The notes beneath the pieces are model-generated. The model was not told where the DNA came from. It saw only the letters and a program-made list of their open reading frames with translations, and ran no database searches. Positions 13,986-29,100 of a stretch of 64,000 nucleotides of DNA are shown here, piece after piece. The stretch spans positions 12,528,534 through 12,592,533 of the forward strand of contig CM060203.1 in assembly GCA_030562195.1 (NCBI GenBank), read 5' to 3'. Position 1 is the stretch's first letter, and each line of letters opens with the position of its first letter. Source of the DNA: Nipponacmea schrenckii (taxonomy: Eukaryota; Mollusca; Gastropoda; Lottiidae). A program made the translations under genes and the position numbers.

Positions 13986-14907
13986 TAGTTTATTTAAGTG
14001 TCACACACCATTAACAATTAACTGAATCATTATAAATATATACTATAATATTGGTGTCCAGCCTTGCAGGCTTATGAGACACTATACATAAAAGTACATT
14101 AAAAAGAAAAATACAAAGTAGGTAAAAAGTAAATAAATCTAAAATACAGAAAACTTTGCCTTAGCTGAAGTCATTTCTTTTAGCGAACATTTTGCTAACT
14201 GTAGTAGCCAGGACATTACAAAGTTCATTTTTAGTCATTAAAAATTCAAATTTTTCATCATCATTAAAATCATAAAAATAACAATCTAAAAGTTTTGCCT
14301 TGGAGAACAATTCTTCCCTAATGTCCTTATAAAATTCACATTTGATGAGGAAATGTGCCTCATTTTCAATGCAGTTATCCTTGCACATTTCACAAAGTCT
14401 GTCATTTAAAGGAACTGGTGGTATAGCGAAACGTCCAGTCTCTATATTGAGTCGCAGACAACCTGCTCTGAGTGATGCCAATGTTCTTCGATGGGTCCGG
14501 TTTTTGACTTTATAAACATTATCATCAACTTCTATAGAGTTCTTTAATAACCTGTAAGTCCTAAGTTTGTTGCCGTTCACATGCCTATCGTCCTTCCATA
14601 AAAGCGAGTGCCACTCCAGCTGATCGTTGTTCCATAACACTATTTTAAGTTGTGCAAAATTAAGTATGTCATTTATATCAAAAACATTCAATTTTCTACC
14701 TAGCTGTAGCACACGATAGTCCCACGATGATCGTCTTTTGATAGACCATGTGTGCACCGACTTGCAGATATCACTCGTGCTTTTCTCAAGTCTTTTCCAA
14801 AACCTAAACACTTCCGTTTTCAATAATGTTTCAGCATTTGGCCATCCCATAAATAACACCGTTTGACTAATCGGGAAATGTGGCAAAACGAAGCCATCGG
14901 TTTTCTC
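13986..14907 (-). mobile_element. 5'-truncated non-LTR retrotransposon (LINE), 3' end
   Basis: The open frame 14161-14907 encodes about 248 residues with no ATG at its beginning; a stop lies just upstream at 14908-14910. It matches the C-terminal tail of LINE endonuclease/reverse-transcriptase polyproteins. It has a lysine/arginine-rich helical stretch, an RAGCLRLNIETGRF segment and a zinc-knuckle-like CEMC...HFLIKC (CxxC...HxxxxC). This is the part after the polymerase domain. The catalytic YADD region is missing, so the copy is dead on arrival through 5' truncation during reverse transcription. A 175-base 3' UTR and a (TTC)n tail follow. The long intact frame suggests a fairly recent insertion. 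The exact clade (CR1, Jockey or relative) is not resolved. Confidence 0.85.
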
Positions 14908-14910
14908 TTA

Positions 14911-16765
14911 CAATCTGACCTTTACATTTACAGTTTTCTAAACTATCGTTTTGGTTAATTTTTTTCTTTCGTAAATACTATTATTTTTATTAATCGGTTG
15001 TCGCCCTTGAACTACAAATCTGGACAAAGTTTCCTATCTCACGTTTTGTAACCTGTATTCTATTTCAGTGTTTTAAACCTTGGAAACTGCCGGATGCGGA
15101 GGAAAATCAATATACACATGAGAACACTACCAGAGTTATGTATAAAAAGAAACTGAGAATTAAGTTGCGTGAAGATAGCGTACTCTTCGCACGTAAAACC
15201 TCCCAACAAAGTGAACAAGCCATCGGATGATACAATGCCGTACAACGTGTGCAAGTCATTGCTATTTAATGGTTGTGCACTAACTATTGAGGCTTCGGAT
15301 TCTTTACAATCAACAGTAACAGCACCAAAAACAAGCTCACTATAACCTTTGCATGGCAGATTCACAACTGTGGCACAGACATCTTGTCAGACCACTGGCT
15401 ACCATCAACAATCCATCAGAGGTAATACCGTTCGATATTGACTCGCATCTCAGAACCTGTCGCCGTCCCAAAAGGCGTTCGGGTTGCCAATCGACTTACG
15501 TTTAACAGAAAATAAAACAGATTATGTACACATAAAACGGATTTTTTAGCGGCAAGGCAAAACATTTTTAAACTAATTAACCGATAATAATTAATTAGGT
15601 AAAAAGTTATTGAAGTATATGACAATTTTAACAGTAATATTGGTATAAAGCAAAAATATATTATTTATATACTATTTCAATGGCTCTAATACAGCAAGGT
15701 AAGTTTTATTGGGACAAAAAACACAAATTACATCATTTTGATCATGTGAATATTCCTAGTATTCGACATAACAGGACATTATATGATAGGTAACTTCCCA
15801 GATCAACCTGTATAAAGTCTACAGTCATTATAAATTAATTGCTGAATTACGGATTTGCATCTTAAACAGTACATTTCATAAAAATTTCGAATTCATCCTC
15901 TATTTCTATATATGCATAAGAGATAAAATGATAATGGGTCTGAGTTGCCATCTATACAAGGATAGCAGAAAATCATATATTATCAATATTCTCACAGAAA
16001 CCCACAGATTTTTATTACTGAAAAAAGTCCAAATGTAATACAAATTGTTCTTGAATATTAAAAAACACGCATTTACTATACTACCACAGATTAAACTTCT
16101 TCTTGTATTTCATTATTGAGCGTTTTTATGCAATAGTATATTTTAAGACAATACTTAAACACTGAACTTGGCTGAAAAAAAATACACATTTAATCATCAC
16201 ATTCTTGCACTGGGGAAATGAACGTAATAACCTACAACAAATCACGTCACGCTTCTTCCAGTTGCAACAGTCTGCAGTTTTCTACAGAATCACATTGGAC
16301 TTGATTTCTCATAAAGCTATTCTCATCTTGCAAACCAGGAAAGTAGGTCGAGAGAATATATTTTGAGTATGATATGCAAATACTACTAATTTAACGCAAA
16401 TGCATTTAAATCCAGCTTCAAACTAAACAGTATTTGATATTAAAAACTAAAAACATATTCGAGCTAAATTATACAAAAGAATAGTGTTCTGCTTTACAAA
16501 TACATCACTAATTATTTTATGTTTATTAAATGAATGATTCATTTCTTAGAGACAATATTTTGTTTTGAAAATTTGCTTTTGATGGATTATCGTTCCTTAA
16601 CACAATTAGTAGCAGTGTACACAAATAACCTATATATTCGAAAAATAAAAATATAAAATGGCTACCACAGAATCTCTCTTCAAGAGTTGTCTTTACAAAC
16701 ATAAGCTTTACTATTATCACCTTGGCTGTCGATACCACATTATATCCGAGTTCTTATAAAGAACT
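14911..16765. other. Intergenic, no gene recognised
   Basis: Nothing convincing is visible. A minus-strand frame at 15060-15365 has less AT-biased composition than its surroundings but lacks a recognisable domain, an adjoining exon or a clean start. Confidence 0.45.
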
Positions 16766-16769
16766 GCAT

Positions 16770-17050
16770 GTCGTAATGTTTGTGGTAATGTAGAGCAGAA
16801 ATGGAAGAACCAATGTTGATAGTGATGGGAACTGAAAGAAGTAATGTTGATAGTAATGTGGAACTGGAAGAACTAATCTTGATAGTAAAGTAGAACAGGA
16901 ATAAGTAATGTTGATAGTAATGTGGAATAGTGTTGGCAACTGGAAGGAGTTTTGTTGATAGTAATGTGAAATTGGTAGTAGTAATGTTGATAGTAATGTG
17001 GGACTGGAACTGAAAGAAGTTATGTTGCTGGTAATGTAGAACTGTAATGT
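16770..17050. repeat. Degenerate minisatellite
   Basis: Around eight imperfect tandem copies of a unit of roughly 30-45 bases built around AATGTTGATAGTAATGTGGA followed by a variable AACTGGAAGAA-type stretch. Copies vary considerably in length. Confidence 0.8.
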
Positions 17051-17059
17051 TGAAGCTGA

Positions 17060-20000
17060 ATTCGGAAACGCACGGTAATCAATTCAACTGACAAAAGAAA
17101 CATTGTTCATGGATGCTAGAACGACTCTTTTCCACACCAGAAGCGTGGTTGAATTGTTCCAGAGATGATACTATAAAATATATCATTCTAACAAAGACTT
17201 ATATGGTAATAAGTCCGCTGAATAACGCTTTGGGAATTTTTCAATGTTGGAGATCGTAATTTATCTTAATATTCGTTGAAAGCGGTGTCAGTTTTCAGAA
17301 GACATGTCATAATTTCTCTCGAGAAACGAAAGACGGAGCAAATTACCATTTTCTCCTGAATTATACCCTGGAGCGTGCTGATATTCCCGGTAATTAGACG
17401 TAATTGGTGAACAGAGACGTTTAGTATGTATCCACTAAGGTAAATAGGTGGTACTGACGTCATAATTTTCTTATAAGGTCGGGGGAACCTATTCGAAAGG
17501 AGATTGGTGGGATATAATAGTTGCATTGGCACAACTTTTACCAGTTACTACCATGGCATATGCTGGTTTTGTTTATATTGACACCATATGGTTGATTTTC
17601 TCCTTTAAATGTTGGTTGGTTTATTTAAAAAGATTAGAAAACAAACTCATTATTTTTCTTTCACTTGAAATTGAAGAACCTTTCTAATATGCATTCATAA
17701 TTACATTTACATGTCGACATTTCAGTTATTTGTCAAATAGTGTTCGTTGTAGCGTATTTTATGACTGAAGAATGGAAAAAATAGCGCAAAATGCTTTTTA
17801 GGCTTTCATTTGTTCTCCTTTCTTTCTTCCCAATTAAAACGTTGAAAAGCTTTAACCAATTTTCGCTTTACTGTTTTAGATTGCAAGGCTTTTTTTCTTA
17901 TTGTTCATCACATGAGAATGAAGTGTCTCACTGCTTACAAATGAGTTGATTAACAGTTAATCAGAAAAAAAGACTTCAATCTACTGTCAAAACAGTCGAG
18001 AGTCGAATCAATACTGACAATCGACGAGCGGAAAAACAATCGTTTTCAACCAAACTTTAAAGGAACATATTACAAGATAAATGTTCTAAATGGATTATTG
18101 GATAACACTTTACACTGACATGAAACAACTTATCGTGGCTTTACAGCTTCCAATATAAAATATGTCACGGTTTCGTGCTTTATTCTTGGCAGTGCAGAAC
18201 ATATTAAACCTGTGCCCTACTTGAGCCAATATAGTGTGACCTCCAGTGTGCAACGATATATTCTTCCCGGAGAGCGGCTCGTGAATCTTTTCTATTTATA
18301 TAGAACATCAGCCTGTAAGTAATTTGATGCCGTGATTCTTCGCTTGACTAACAGATATCAATAATAAGTGCACATTAAATAGAACTATACATCATACACA
18401 TCCACTAACAAAATAGAATAGTTATTTTAAGTCCATTACAACAGCTGAACGAATCCTGAATTCTTTCGATAGTCAAATGCACGGTGATGTCTTTTGGTTT
18501 GCATTTTAATATTATGAATATAATTATCACACCTGTATCACAAGGTTTGATGTATAAGATGTTAAAAAAACAATGAATATTTAACTTATGTGTAAAACAT
18601 GCCACCCAAGCACGTTTCGTTTCCAGGACAGATGCCGAGTAACACCAGTTTTATTCCAACTATGGAAGTTTCAATCGAGGATACCTTTTATCCGATATAG
18701 GTCCAATACAGATGGTTATATATGTGCACAACTTTGTGTAACAACTTTTAAGCCATGGATTTAATTCCACAACAACCTTGATCGTAATCCCCAGCTGTAT
18801 GATCTGTATGAATAAAATGGCGTTAGTCTCAGTGAATTGTGCGAGATGATATTGTTAATTAGCAGTCAATTAAAAGTAAGCCAATTAAAACTGATTTTCC
18901 ATCTTTGAAATCCATTTGCTATTGTACCATGAATTAACAACAAGTCGTTTCAATACAAATTGATGATAGCACACTATTCGAGCTGGGAGTTTCTTGACTT
19001 GATCTGTTGAATTCCACTGGGATTTTAAGTTTGGTCAGAAATAGCTTTTGTTGGTTTTAGTACACTATACTATATAGTTGATAATTCATTTTCCTCATCA
19101 ATCAATACTGTTATTACATGGCGAATATAATCGCCTGAAGATAACCATTTTATCTTATTTATGCAGCCTGAACCAAATAAGGAGGATGTTGTAATATCAT
19201 TGTCGAAAGGTGTAATATAGAATGAATGTTTTTACCAAATCGTTATTTAGCTTCAGACTGAATGTATGTTGAAATATAAAAATTAGTCCTTTTATGGAAA
19301 TTTTTAAACTTCTAATTAGCCGATACGTTGGTTGTTTAATCTTAAATATTCACACTGTAAGCATTTTTTGTATGTTTCTACAGGGATTACAATCTTTACA
19401 TCGGATTGCTTTTGATTATGAAATCTTCACTGACTATAAGCGATATCTTTGAGTTAGAAACATTGTGTTTTCTGTATCATGTGTTTTTTTTTTGTAAATG
19501 ATTCCTTAAGACAATCGGAACTGGGTAACGTGTAGTTCCTTGTGCCCTTGCAAATACCGAACTACATATTTTACGCAATCGTTAGCAGAAATTGCACGGA
19601 CAACTCCATTTAACTCTTTATCGGCCTTTCCAGATTCTTACACACATTCTTTCGTCTTTCTAACTTTATATAATTTGATATATTGTTATATAAAAAAGGC
19701 ACAGTAGGAAAGATAACCTGACAAAATGATAGTGGACAAAGCGCGTGCTAAAAGAATTGTTGCGATAATCTGTAGGACTAGATGATGTCAATCGCACGCC
19801 AGGAGAACTAAGATTGGGTCTCGTGCAACTGTCATAGAATAATTAAAGTAAATATTTTCTTCGATTGTCGCCGTTCTAGTAAGGTTTCCACTAAAAGCTT
19901 TGTAATTCCCATTGCTGATATGAATATAATATAAAGCATTTTTCTTATATTTACTAAAACTCTTCGCGCCTTTTTAACTTCGCGGTTTGTCCTATTGGAC

Positions 20001-23000
20001 CTGCAGTAGACATCATCTTCTGAAAGGAATATAGTGTTGCGGATTTGGATGGTAAACATCAGAGGCTTCGTTGTAATGACAATGGAATTTTTTCACGAAA
20101 TTTTGGAATTATGAAGCAGAAAAAGGGTAATTATTTATGTTTTTCTTTTAATATATGTAGTAAGGAAAATCCTTTATTGCTTTTTTATTGATCGGTCAGT
20201 AGAAAACTGCATTATGAACTTATATTTCCATTGGTAGCTTTTGGTTCCTGCAGATACTCATAGTGTGCTTCTCCTGTCTTATACAATGGCATTTTCTTTA
20301 TTAGCTAGTCAATTAATTGAATAACAGTCAAAAACTGCATCCTGTACGTACGAATTCAAGGAACTTTGTGATATGGGTTTGTGTGGAAGACAGTCTTGTT
20401 TGAGCTTGTACCCTCAAAACAATAAGGCGTCAATGAGGCAACTGGACTTCAATATATCACAAGGCATCAATTAACTTCTTACTTCAAGACCGTATGCAAT
20501 ACACTGTGTTTTTATTATTGTGTTTCTCAGATTGTGTACCATTCTGAAATTGTTGAAGAGATATATGCTTTTTTTCATTCTACTAATTTGATTCAATTGA
20601 AACTCTTTTACATTTATATAACGTAGAAATCCAAAAATTAAACTTAAACCAAGCGTCAACTTAAATTTAGAACATCAGAGAAGATGTAGAGTAATTGCAT
20701 GCGTCAATCTTGAAGTTGAGACGGTTATTATCTATTTATTGGAGTTGTGTGTGAAATTGCTCCTATCTCGCTTTGACCGTTAATGCTTTTTTGATTTGAT
20801 GAGGCAAGTATCGATTTTGGTGGAAGAGGTTTTAAGGAAGCTCTTCATTTGTTTATCATTATTCAGTGAGTTTACTGTTTGATTAAGGAGGTAATCCTAG
20901 AAGAGTTGATGGATCTACGTCGTTGTATACTATTCTATCTAGATAAGCTTACAGCGAATTATGAGACAACTGAGATAGGCATTATACAGATGGTATAGAT
21001 AAAGTAACCATTAAGCAAATTTCGTGGCAATCTACACGACCTGAAACCCTATTCCAGTTAATCGCGAAACAATCCAGATAAACTTACAGAAAGCTTGAAG
21101 TACAGACAAATATGTAGCACTCACGAGCAACTACCGGCCGACCATCTGTAAACCATTATGATGACAGTATATATGGGTAAATCGAGGCAAAATTATGCAT
21201 GACACTCAACTTGTTTCAGTTTTGATAGCTATTTAGATATATCTTGTATATATTACAGTATGTGACAAACATATAACAGATCTGGCAGTAATATGCAGAG
21301 AGACATATCTGAAATTAACCCAAATCTCGGCCAAAAGAATATCCCTCGTGTGTACCACTTCGTAGTGTAATGAACTCGTTTAAGATATATAATTTAATAA
21401 AAATCGGATACTAAAAATGTTAATTTGATTAAGGCCACTAGGTCAACTGTTCCTCGAAAACAGTGAAAAACAAACCCTGATGAAACTACATCAAAACATA
21501 CAACCATACCCAATCTCATAAATTTCCGGCTGGAATTCGATCATTAAAGATGGCGCAAAGTTATTTTCATTTCAAAAGTATTTACTATGGTCTCCTGTTC
21601 TACAGAAATACTCTTCCCTGAAAGTTTCCTCTGACCCACATCAGGATCTTCTACAAAAAACATCTGCCAAGATTAATCAGCAAAACCTATTACAAGAAAG
21701 TTCCGGGTCAACCAGAAGTTACTCAACTCTTGAATCACTGCAACTCAACGACGGAAACGAGGTTATCATCTATGAAATTTTTCTATTTGTGAAGCTATAT
21801 TATTATTCACTAATGTTCTCGAACTCAAATCTAAGGAGTTGGTAATTGAATTGAGAAAGTCTTTATTCGGAGAAATGGAAAGCGGAGATCTATTTATAGA
21901 ATCGATAGGATGATGCGAGAAAAAGATGATAAAACGTAGAAAATCGTGGAATAGTTATTGATATTATATAAAAACAGAAGAGAAACTATTTGCCGTGTTA
22001 AGGATACAGTTGATTCAGGGTAAGGAGTATTTATATGCAGATTATCCGGAAACCGGGTTGCACTGACGGTTATGCGTTACGTCGTACCAATGGTTGCATC
22101 TACGGCCATGTTATTTGCGACCGAAGAATTTGGTACTGACGATTTCGTATTATGTAAAATAGATTTTGTATTGTATATAGGAATCAGTTAGTATTAGAAA
22201 ACATGCCCAGAAAAGTTGAATATTTTGAGTAATGAATATAATGTTATAATTCAGTATACAGATTGAGAGTAACGTTTAAGGTAATTGTGGGTTTATGGTT
22301 GTATGGATTTTAACTGAGACCTAAGGTGCTTCCTAAAACGTAAACATAAGATGCGACACGGTTCAGAAAAAAAAAACAGTATTTATTTATTAATATAAGG
22401 AATAATTCAAAGTCGAAAAAAAATAATATGGTTATTGGGGCAGTCGGTAATTTTCATATTGAATATACTTCTTGATAATGTTACAATCCGAAAATGTCAC
22501 CCATTGAATTCTTAATTTTCTCAATTCGGAAGAGACGACTAAAAAAATTAGAGTAGAGATGGTACATCAGATTGTTTTCATAAAGCACAACGATATTTTG
22601 AGCCCTCAGCATAAAGTTGTTATAAATCTAATGGGTAGAACCGCTTGGGATTCTTTTTGCTGTCGTTTGTTATTGTATTTTCAGAGTAATTGTTTATCCA
22701 GTGGTCCAACATTATGATTTTGTTTTCAAGTGGTGCATTAGGATTATTGAATTTGTGAATTATTGAATAGTTAATGTCTAGTGTTTTTGCAGTGTTTCAA
22801 ATATAGCGGAGGTACAGATAAACGTTACTTTTTAGTGATGGAGCTACTGACTGTACAGATAAGCAGTACGACCTTTTGTGTATTTTAAATCCAATTGAGT
22901 TAAGTGATGCTTATTTTTCATATCACAGAATATACGCTTTTAGGCATAACTCAATACTTTTTTTTGTTTCTTTTCAGAAAATTTTAACATCATCCAGAGG

Positions 23001-23167
23001 AAAAAGCACTAATGATTGAAGGATGAAAATTTCGTATTCATAACATTTCGCTCTCCAAGAAACCATCTTTACCTGCTTTAGTGAACATTTGCATTTACAA
23101 TCATTCAACCTTGACTCGCATAAAATTCTATATTACAAAATACTGTAAAATATTGAAAACACGTGCA
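17060..23167. other. Intergenic, upstream of the Reeler-DOMON gene
   Basis: Six kilobases of AT-rich DNA with no recognisable coding exon on either strand. The promoter and any non-coding first exon of the downstream gene probably lie near the right end, but I cannot mark them. Confidence 0.5.
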
Positions 23168-26100
23168 ATGATCAAAATGTATATTCAAATTGGAATATTA
23201 TTGTCTATATTAGTATGTCTTGGACTGTGTGGTAACAAGAATCTGTGTAAAAAGAAATTTGGAAGCGATATTCAACTATCACCAAGTAGGAGCCCGTCAT
23301 TAGAAAGACCACTTATTTGTAACAATTCCCAAAACCCTATCTCTATTCGTATTCGACAAAAGGAAGGACATAATCAGTTCAGGACAAAGGGTATGTATAC
23401 AGTTTTATTTCAAACTAAATAATTTTTACCTTTGAAAAGTGTAGAAAGACAATAAGTATCATAATCTTATTGTCGGTTACCACTTTTTAATGTAGAAAGA
23501 TTAAAATATAGTATAACAGCATAGACTATATTGTTGACTTCTTATTGCAGGTCATGTATGTTGTATTGTGACCATGTTCATATTTCATCTCCGGCCATCT
23601 GGTAGTCCTCAGATTAAAGTGGCTTCGGGATTCACCTCGAAGAGTCACCTCTATTTTAGTATACAGTATTTACTCTATTAGTTTATTTTTACCTCCGTAG
23701 ACTACATTACGAGTAACTTGCTATGGTTTATGTATGTTATATTATAACCTGAGTTATTAGTTGTATTTTATATCAGGCCATACATGTTATATTGTGACCG
23801 CAATAGTCTAAAAAGTAACATCTTAATGCACTTCCCTATCTTGTAGCTGTCACGAAATGAATAGTTAACTGTTATCTTGTAGTTTGGCGTAACGTTCGTA
23901 TTTTATAGGACTTCCCTCTTCTTTAAAACCAAGTAATGAAGTTTCTATCACTACACAGTTTTTCAACACTTTATCTGAATAAAGTCAACGTTCACAACTG
24001 TCTCCGTCAGATTCAAATTTTTACGACTGCCTTGTTTCTATGGCCTTTAATTCAATTTCAAAAGACCTTATTTTCTTCGAGCCAACTGTAAAATTAGCTT
24101 TTATGAGTGAAAACATTGCATTGGGAGAACAAATTTGATTATTTGTCTGCAGTGATCATGTAAAATCAATCAGAATGTAAAGGCTTACTTTGACTAGTTT
24201 CGTATTTAAGGGTGATTTATAAAGTTTGCCAATCTGTCTGAAAACAGTCAGTGTGGATTCATCCACCCAGTGATATGAAGCAAACTGATCTATTGTCGTG
24301 ACCACATTTTCTCTTATGACAGCGGATTTAAAGCATTTATTTTGAATAAATGTGCCCCTGATTTTGTTGGACCTTTAGACAACTTGTATAGTAGTTTGGT
24401 AACTTGGCTTTACTATTCCTAATTACAGTATAGTCCCGTTGGTCGGTCTTGATACCTAAATTATGAATGGATCATACATGCTGGGACTTGTCTTGTTATA
24501 ATATATCTCACAGCGGAGAGGAGGAAAGAATATTCATTCCAGTTATATGTGGACTAGTAATGCTTTTTGTGTTACGGTGTATGATCTGGTTTTTTTTTTA
24601 GAGTAAATACAAATTGGTTTAAGTTGGTTGTTTGGAGTGTTTCTCTTTTAATACAATCGTCTTCTCTAGAAAATGTAAAACAGACCCTTGTCAATGAAAT
24701 TGTTAATGGTGTGTTATTGAACCCTCAAAATATAGCCTAGAGCCTGTCTGGAGTTCTTACAAGATAACATTTTCAAATATTTTCCTAATAATACTTCATC
24801 TGAAAACAGAATTAATGGATTTCAGACTACATCTTTTGCTTCAATTAACTTATTTTCTCAAAGTGTCCAGAAAATAGTTTACTTTCCAATTCACAGAAGC
24901 TTTTATTTGCCCTTTAGAAAGAAATTTCTTCTAATTTTCATCTGTAAACTCATTACCTAGTGGCTGCAAGCGTTTTTAGGTATAACAAGTATTAATCCAA
25001 CAGGCTTGGCTCGTAATTGAATTTCTTTTAACACTTGCAATTAGTTGTAATGCATTCGTGAAGCCTTGGGTAATATTAAATGGAGCATCTTATCAGATTT
25101 TCACGTTGTTTTGTTACAAGCGATCATGATAAAGCACAAAAATGAACCTCATCTTCATATCCTTTATACATTATCGTTTTCTTGGGTTTCTTTTGTGTAG
25201 TATATTATTTAAATATATTGTCCGATTTGTTGGTATCTGTATTGTCCAATTTGTTAGCATCTTTAATTTCTAATTTTTTTATATTTATATGTCTATTTTG
25301 TTGGTATTGTTTTATCTATTTTCTGAATATCTTCACAACTATTTGGATAATATCTAATTGTCTATTTTGTTAGGATCTGTATCGACTATTTTGTTAGTAT
25401 CTTTATAGTCTGTTTGTTAGTATCTTTATTGTCTGTTTTGTTAGTATCTTTATTGTTTGTTTTGTTAGTATCTAATTGTCTTTTTTGTTAGTATCTTTAT
25501 TGTCTGTTTGTTAGTATCTTTATTGTCTGTTTTGTTAGTATCTAATTGTCTTTTTTGTTTAGTATCTGTATTGTCTATCTCTTATATGTTAGTATCTTTA
25601 TTGTCTTTTTTGTTAACCTCTTTACTGTCTATTTTGTTTGTATTGTTGTTATCTATTTTGTGAATATCTTCACAACTATCTGGTTAATATCTAATTGTCT
25701 ATTTTGTTAGGATCTGTATTGTCTTTTTTGTTAGGATCTGTATTGTCTGTTTTGTTAGTATCTTTATTACAGTATTACAGTATAGTCCCGTTGGTCGGTC
25801 TTGATACCTAAATTATGAATGGATCATACATGCTGGGACTTGTCTTGTTATAATATATCTCACAGCTGAGAGGAGGAAAGAATATTCATTCCAGTTATAT
25901 GTGGACTAGTAATGCTTTTTGTGTTACGGTGTATGATTGGGTTTTTTTATTAGAGTAAATACAAATTGGTTTAAGTTGGTTGTTTGGAGTGTTTCTCTTT
26001 TAATACAATCGTCTTCTCTAGAAAATGTAAAACAGACCCTTGTCAATGAAATTGTTAATGGTGTGTTATTGAACCCTCAAAATATAGCCTAGAGCCTGTC

Positions 26101-29100
26101 TGGAGTTCTTACAAGATAACATTTTCAAATATTTTCCTAATAATACTTCATCTGAAAACATAATTAATGGATTTCAGACTACATCTTTTGCTTCAATTAA
26201 CTTATTTTCTCAAAGTGTCCAGAAAATAGTTTACCTGCCAATTCACAGAAGCTTTAATTTGCCCTTTAGAAAGAAATTTCTTCTAATTTTCATCTGTAAA
26301 CTCATTACCTAGTGGCTGCAAGCGTTTTTAGGTATAACAAGTATAAATCCAACAGGCTTGGCTCGTAATTAAATTTCTTTTAATACTTGCAATTAGTTGT
26401 AATGCATTTGTGAAGCCTTGGGTAATATTAAATGGAGCATCTTATCAGATTTTCACGTTGTTTTGTTACAAGCGATCATGATAAAGCACAAAAATGAACC
26501 TCATCTTCATATCCTTTATACATTATCGTTTTCTTGGGTTTCTTTTGTCTAGTATATTATTTAAATATATTGTCCGATTTGTTAGTATCTGTATTGTCCA
26601 ATTTGTTAGCATCTTTAATTTCTAATTTTTTTATATTTATATGTCTATTTTGTTGGTATTGTTTTATCTATTTTCTGAATATCTTCACAACTATTTGGTT
26701 AATATCTAATTGTCTATTTTGTTAGGATCTGTATCGTCTATTTTGTTAGTATCTTTATTGTCTGTTTGTTAGTATCTTTATTGTCTGTTTTGTTAGTATC
26801 TTTATTGTCTGTTTTGTTAGTATCTAATTGTCTTTTTTGTTAGTATCTTTATTGTCTGTTTGTTAGTATCTTTATTGTCTGTTTTGTTAGTATCTAATTG
26901 TCTTTTTTGTTTAGTATCTGTATTGTCTATCTCTAATATGTTAGTATCTTTATTGTCTTTTTTGTTAACCTCTTTACTGTCTATTTTGTTTGTATTGTTG
27001 TTATCTATTTTGTGAATATCTTCACAACTATCTGGTTAATATCTAATTGTCTATTTTGTTAGGATCTGTATTGTCTATTTTGTTAGGATCTGTATTGTCT
27101 GTTTTGTTAGTATCTTTATTGTCTGTTTTATTAGTATCTAATTGTCTATTTTGTTTAGTATCTGTATTGTCTATCTCTAATATGTTAGTATCTTTATTGT
27201 CTTTTTGTTAACCTCTTTACTGTCTATTTTGTTTGTATTGTTGTTATCTATTTTCTGAATATCTTCACAACTATCTGGTTAATATCTAATAGTCTATTTT
27301 GTTAGGATCTGTATTGTCTGTTTTGTTAGTATCTTTATTGTCTGTTTTGTTAGTATCTTTATTGTCTGTTTTGTTAGTATCTAATTGTCTATTTTGTCAC
27401 AACTATCTGGTTAATATCTAATAGTCTATTTTGTTAGGATCTGTATTGTCTGTTTTGTTAGTATCTTTATTGTCTGTTTTGTTAGTATCTTTATTGTCTG
27501 TTTTGTTAGTATCTAATTGTCTATTTTGTTTAGTATCTGTATTGTCTATCTCTAATATGTTAGTATCTTTATTGTCTTTTTGTTAACCTCTTTACTGTCT
27601 ATTTTGTTTGTATTGTTGTTATCTATTTTGTGAATATCTTCACAACTATCTGGTTAATATCTAATTGTCTATTTTGTTAGGATCTGTATCGTCTATTTTG
27701 TTAGTATCTTTATTGTCTGTTTTGTTAGTATCTTTATTGTCTGTTTTATTAGTATCTTTATTGTCTGTTTTGTTAGTATCTAATTGTCTATTTTGTTTAG
27801 TATCTGTATTGTCTATCTCTAATATGTTAGTATCTTTATTGTCTTTTTGTTAACCTCTTTACTGTCTATTTTGTTTGTATTCTTGTTATCTATTTTGTGA
27901 ATATCTTCACAACTATCTGGTTAATATCTAATTGTCTATTTTGTTAGGATCTGTATTGTCTATTTTGTTAGTATCTTTATTGTCTGTTTTGTTAGTATCT
28001 TTATTGTCTGTTTTGTTAGTATCTAATTGTCTATTTTGTTAGGATCTGTATTGTCTATTTTGTTAGTATCTTTATTTTCTGTTTTGTTAGTATCTTTATT
28101 GTCTGTTTTGTTAGTATCTAATTGTCTATTTTGTTTAGTATCTGTATTGTCTATCTCTAATATGTTAGTATCTTTATTGTCTTTCTTGTTAACCTCTTTA
28201 CTGTCTATTCTGTTTGTATTGTACTTATCTATTTTGTTAATATCTTTCTTGTCTATTTTGTTAATATCGTATTGCCTGTTTTGATAATATTTTTTTCTAT
28301 TATTGTCTATTTGTGCTAGTATTCCCAATGAAGATCATTTTGATCGTATTGAATTATTTATTTTGTTATTTTAATTTTTGTTAATATCTTATTGTCTGTT
28401 TTGATAATATTCTTTTTTTCTATTATTGTCTATTTGAGCTAGTATTCCAAATGAAGTTCGTCTTGATATAAATATTCTCGATGTTCTTAATTTCCATTTA
28501 ATCTGGCAAGAAGCAGCAAAAGTGTTGATATATTAATGCTTTAAATGATTTAAACATTACAAACACATGGGTAAACTAAATATGGAAACATATTCAACAA
28601 TACCCTATGTGGAATTATAAAGGAGTATAAGACTGAATCATAGTCTTAATTGTGTTGATATTATTTCTATATATTGGTCTATATTCTAGTCTGAACAGTA
28701 ATTGATAATGGAATTTCTGGCCTCGGGGGTTCGACTGTAATTAGACAAGAGACTTTACCTCCATTCCAATTATAACACAATATGAGGTTCAGGTTTAATT
28801 ATGTCTCTAAAAATTAACTCTGCCAACATGATTGTGCCTAGCTTTGAAATTTAAAAGTTAATGCTATAACAGGCATCGCCATGGGGTATTGTAGAGATTT
28901 ATAGATACATTGAAGTCTTTACCAATTTCAAAAGCACAGATGCATTATATTGCCATTTACATATTAAGAAACGGTTTCTATTAAGAAGTTAAACGCCTCA
29001 TTTGCTAGAATAACGAGTATTCTCTAACCCATTTAACGCCAAGAAATTAGGGTTTGTATAATAACAAATAATAATTGTTGTGGGATCGATATGATTGTTG

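Noticed and set aside
15060..15365. 101-codon minus-strand frame
   Set aside because: Composition is less biased than its surroundings, but there is no ATG start, no domain and no joining exon; it may be an old retroposed piece.
25182..26725. Two near-identical 63-codon hydrophobic frames (25182 and 26534)
   Set aside because: They are the same array edge copied by the 1352-base duplication, not paralogous genes.
28023..28328. Open frames on both strands with Asn/Lys/Asp-Thr or Leu/Ser/Val repeats
   Set aside because: They arise from the 24-bp array, whose unit is a multiple of three; no start context, domain or non-repeat sequence supports a gene.
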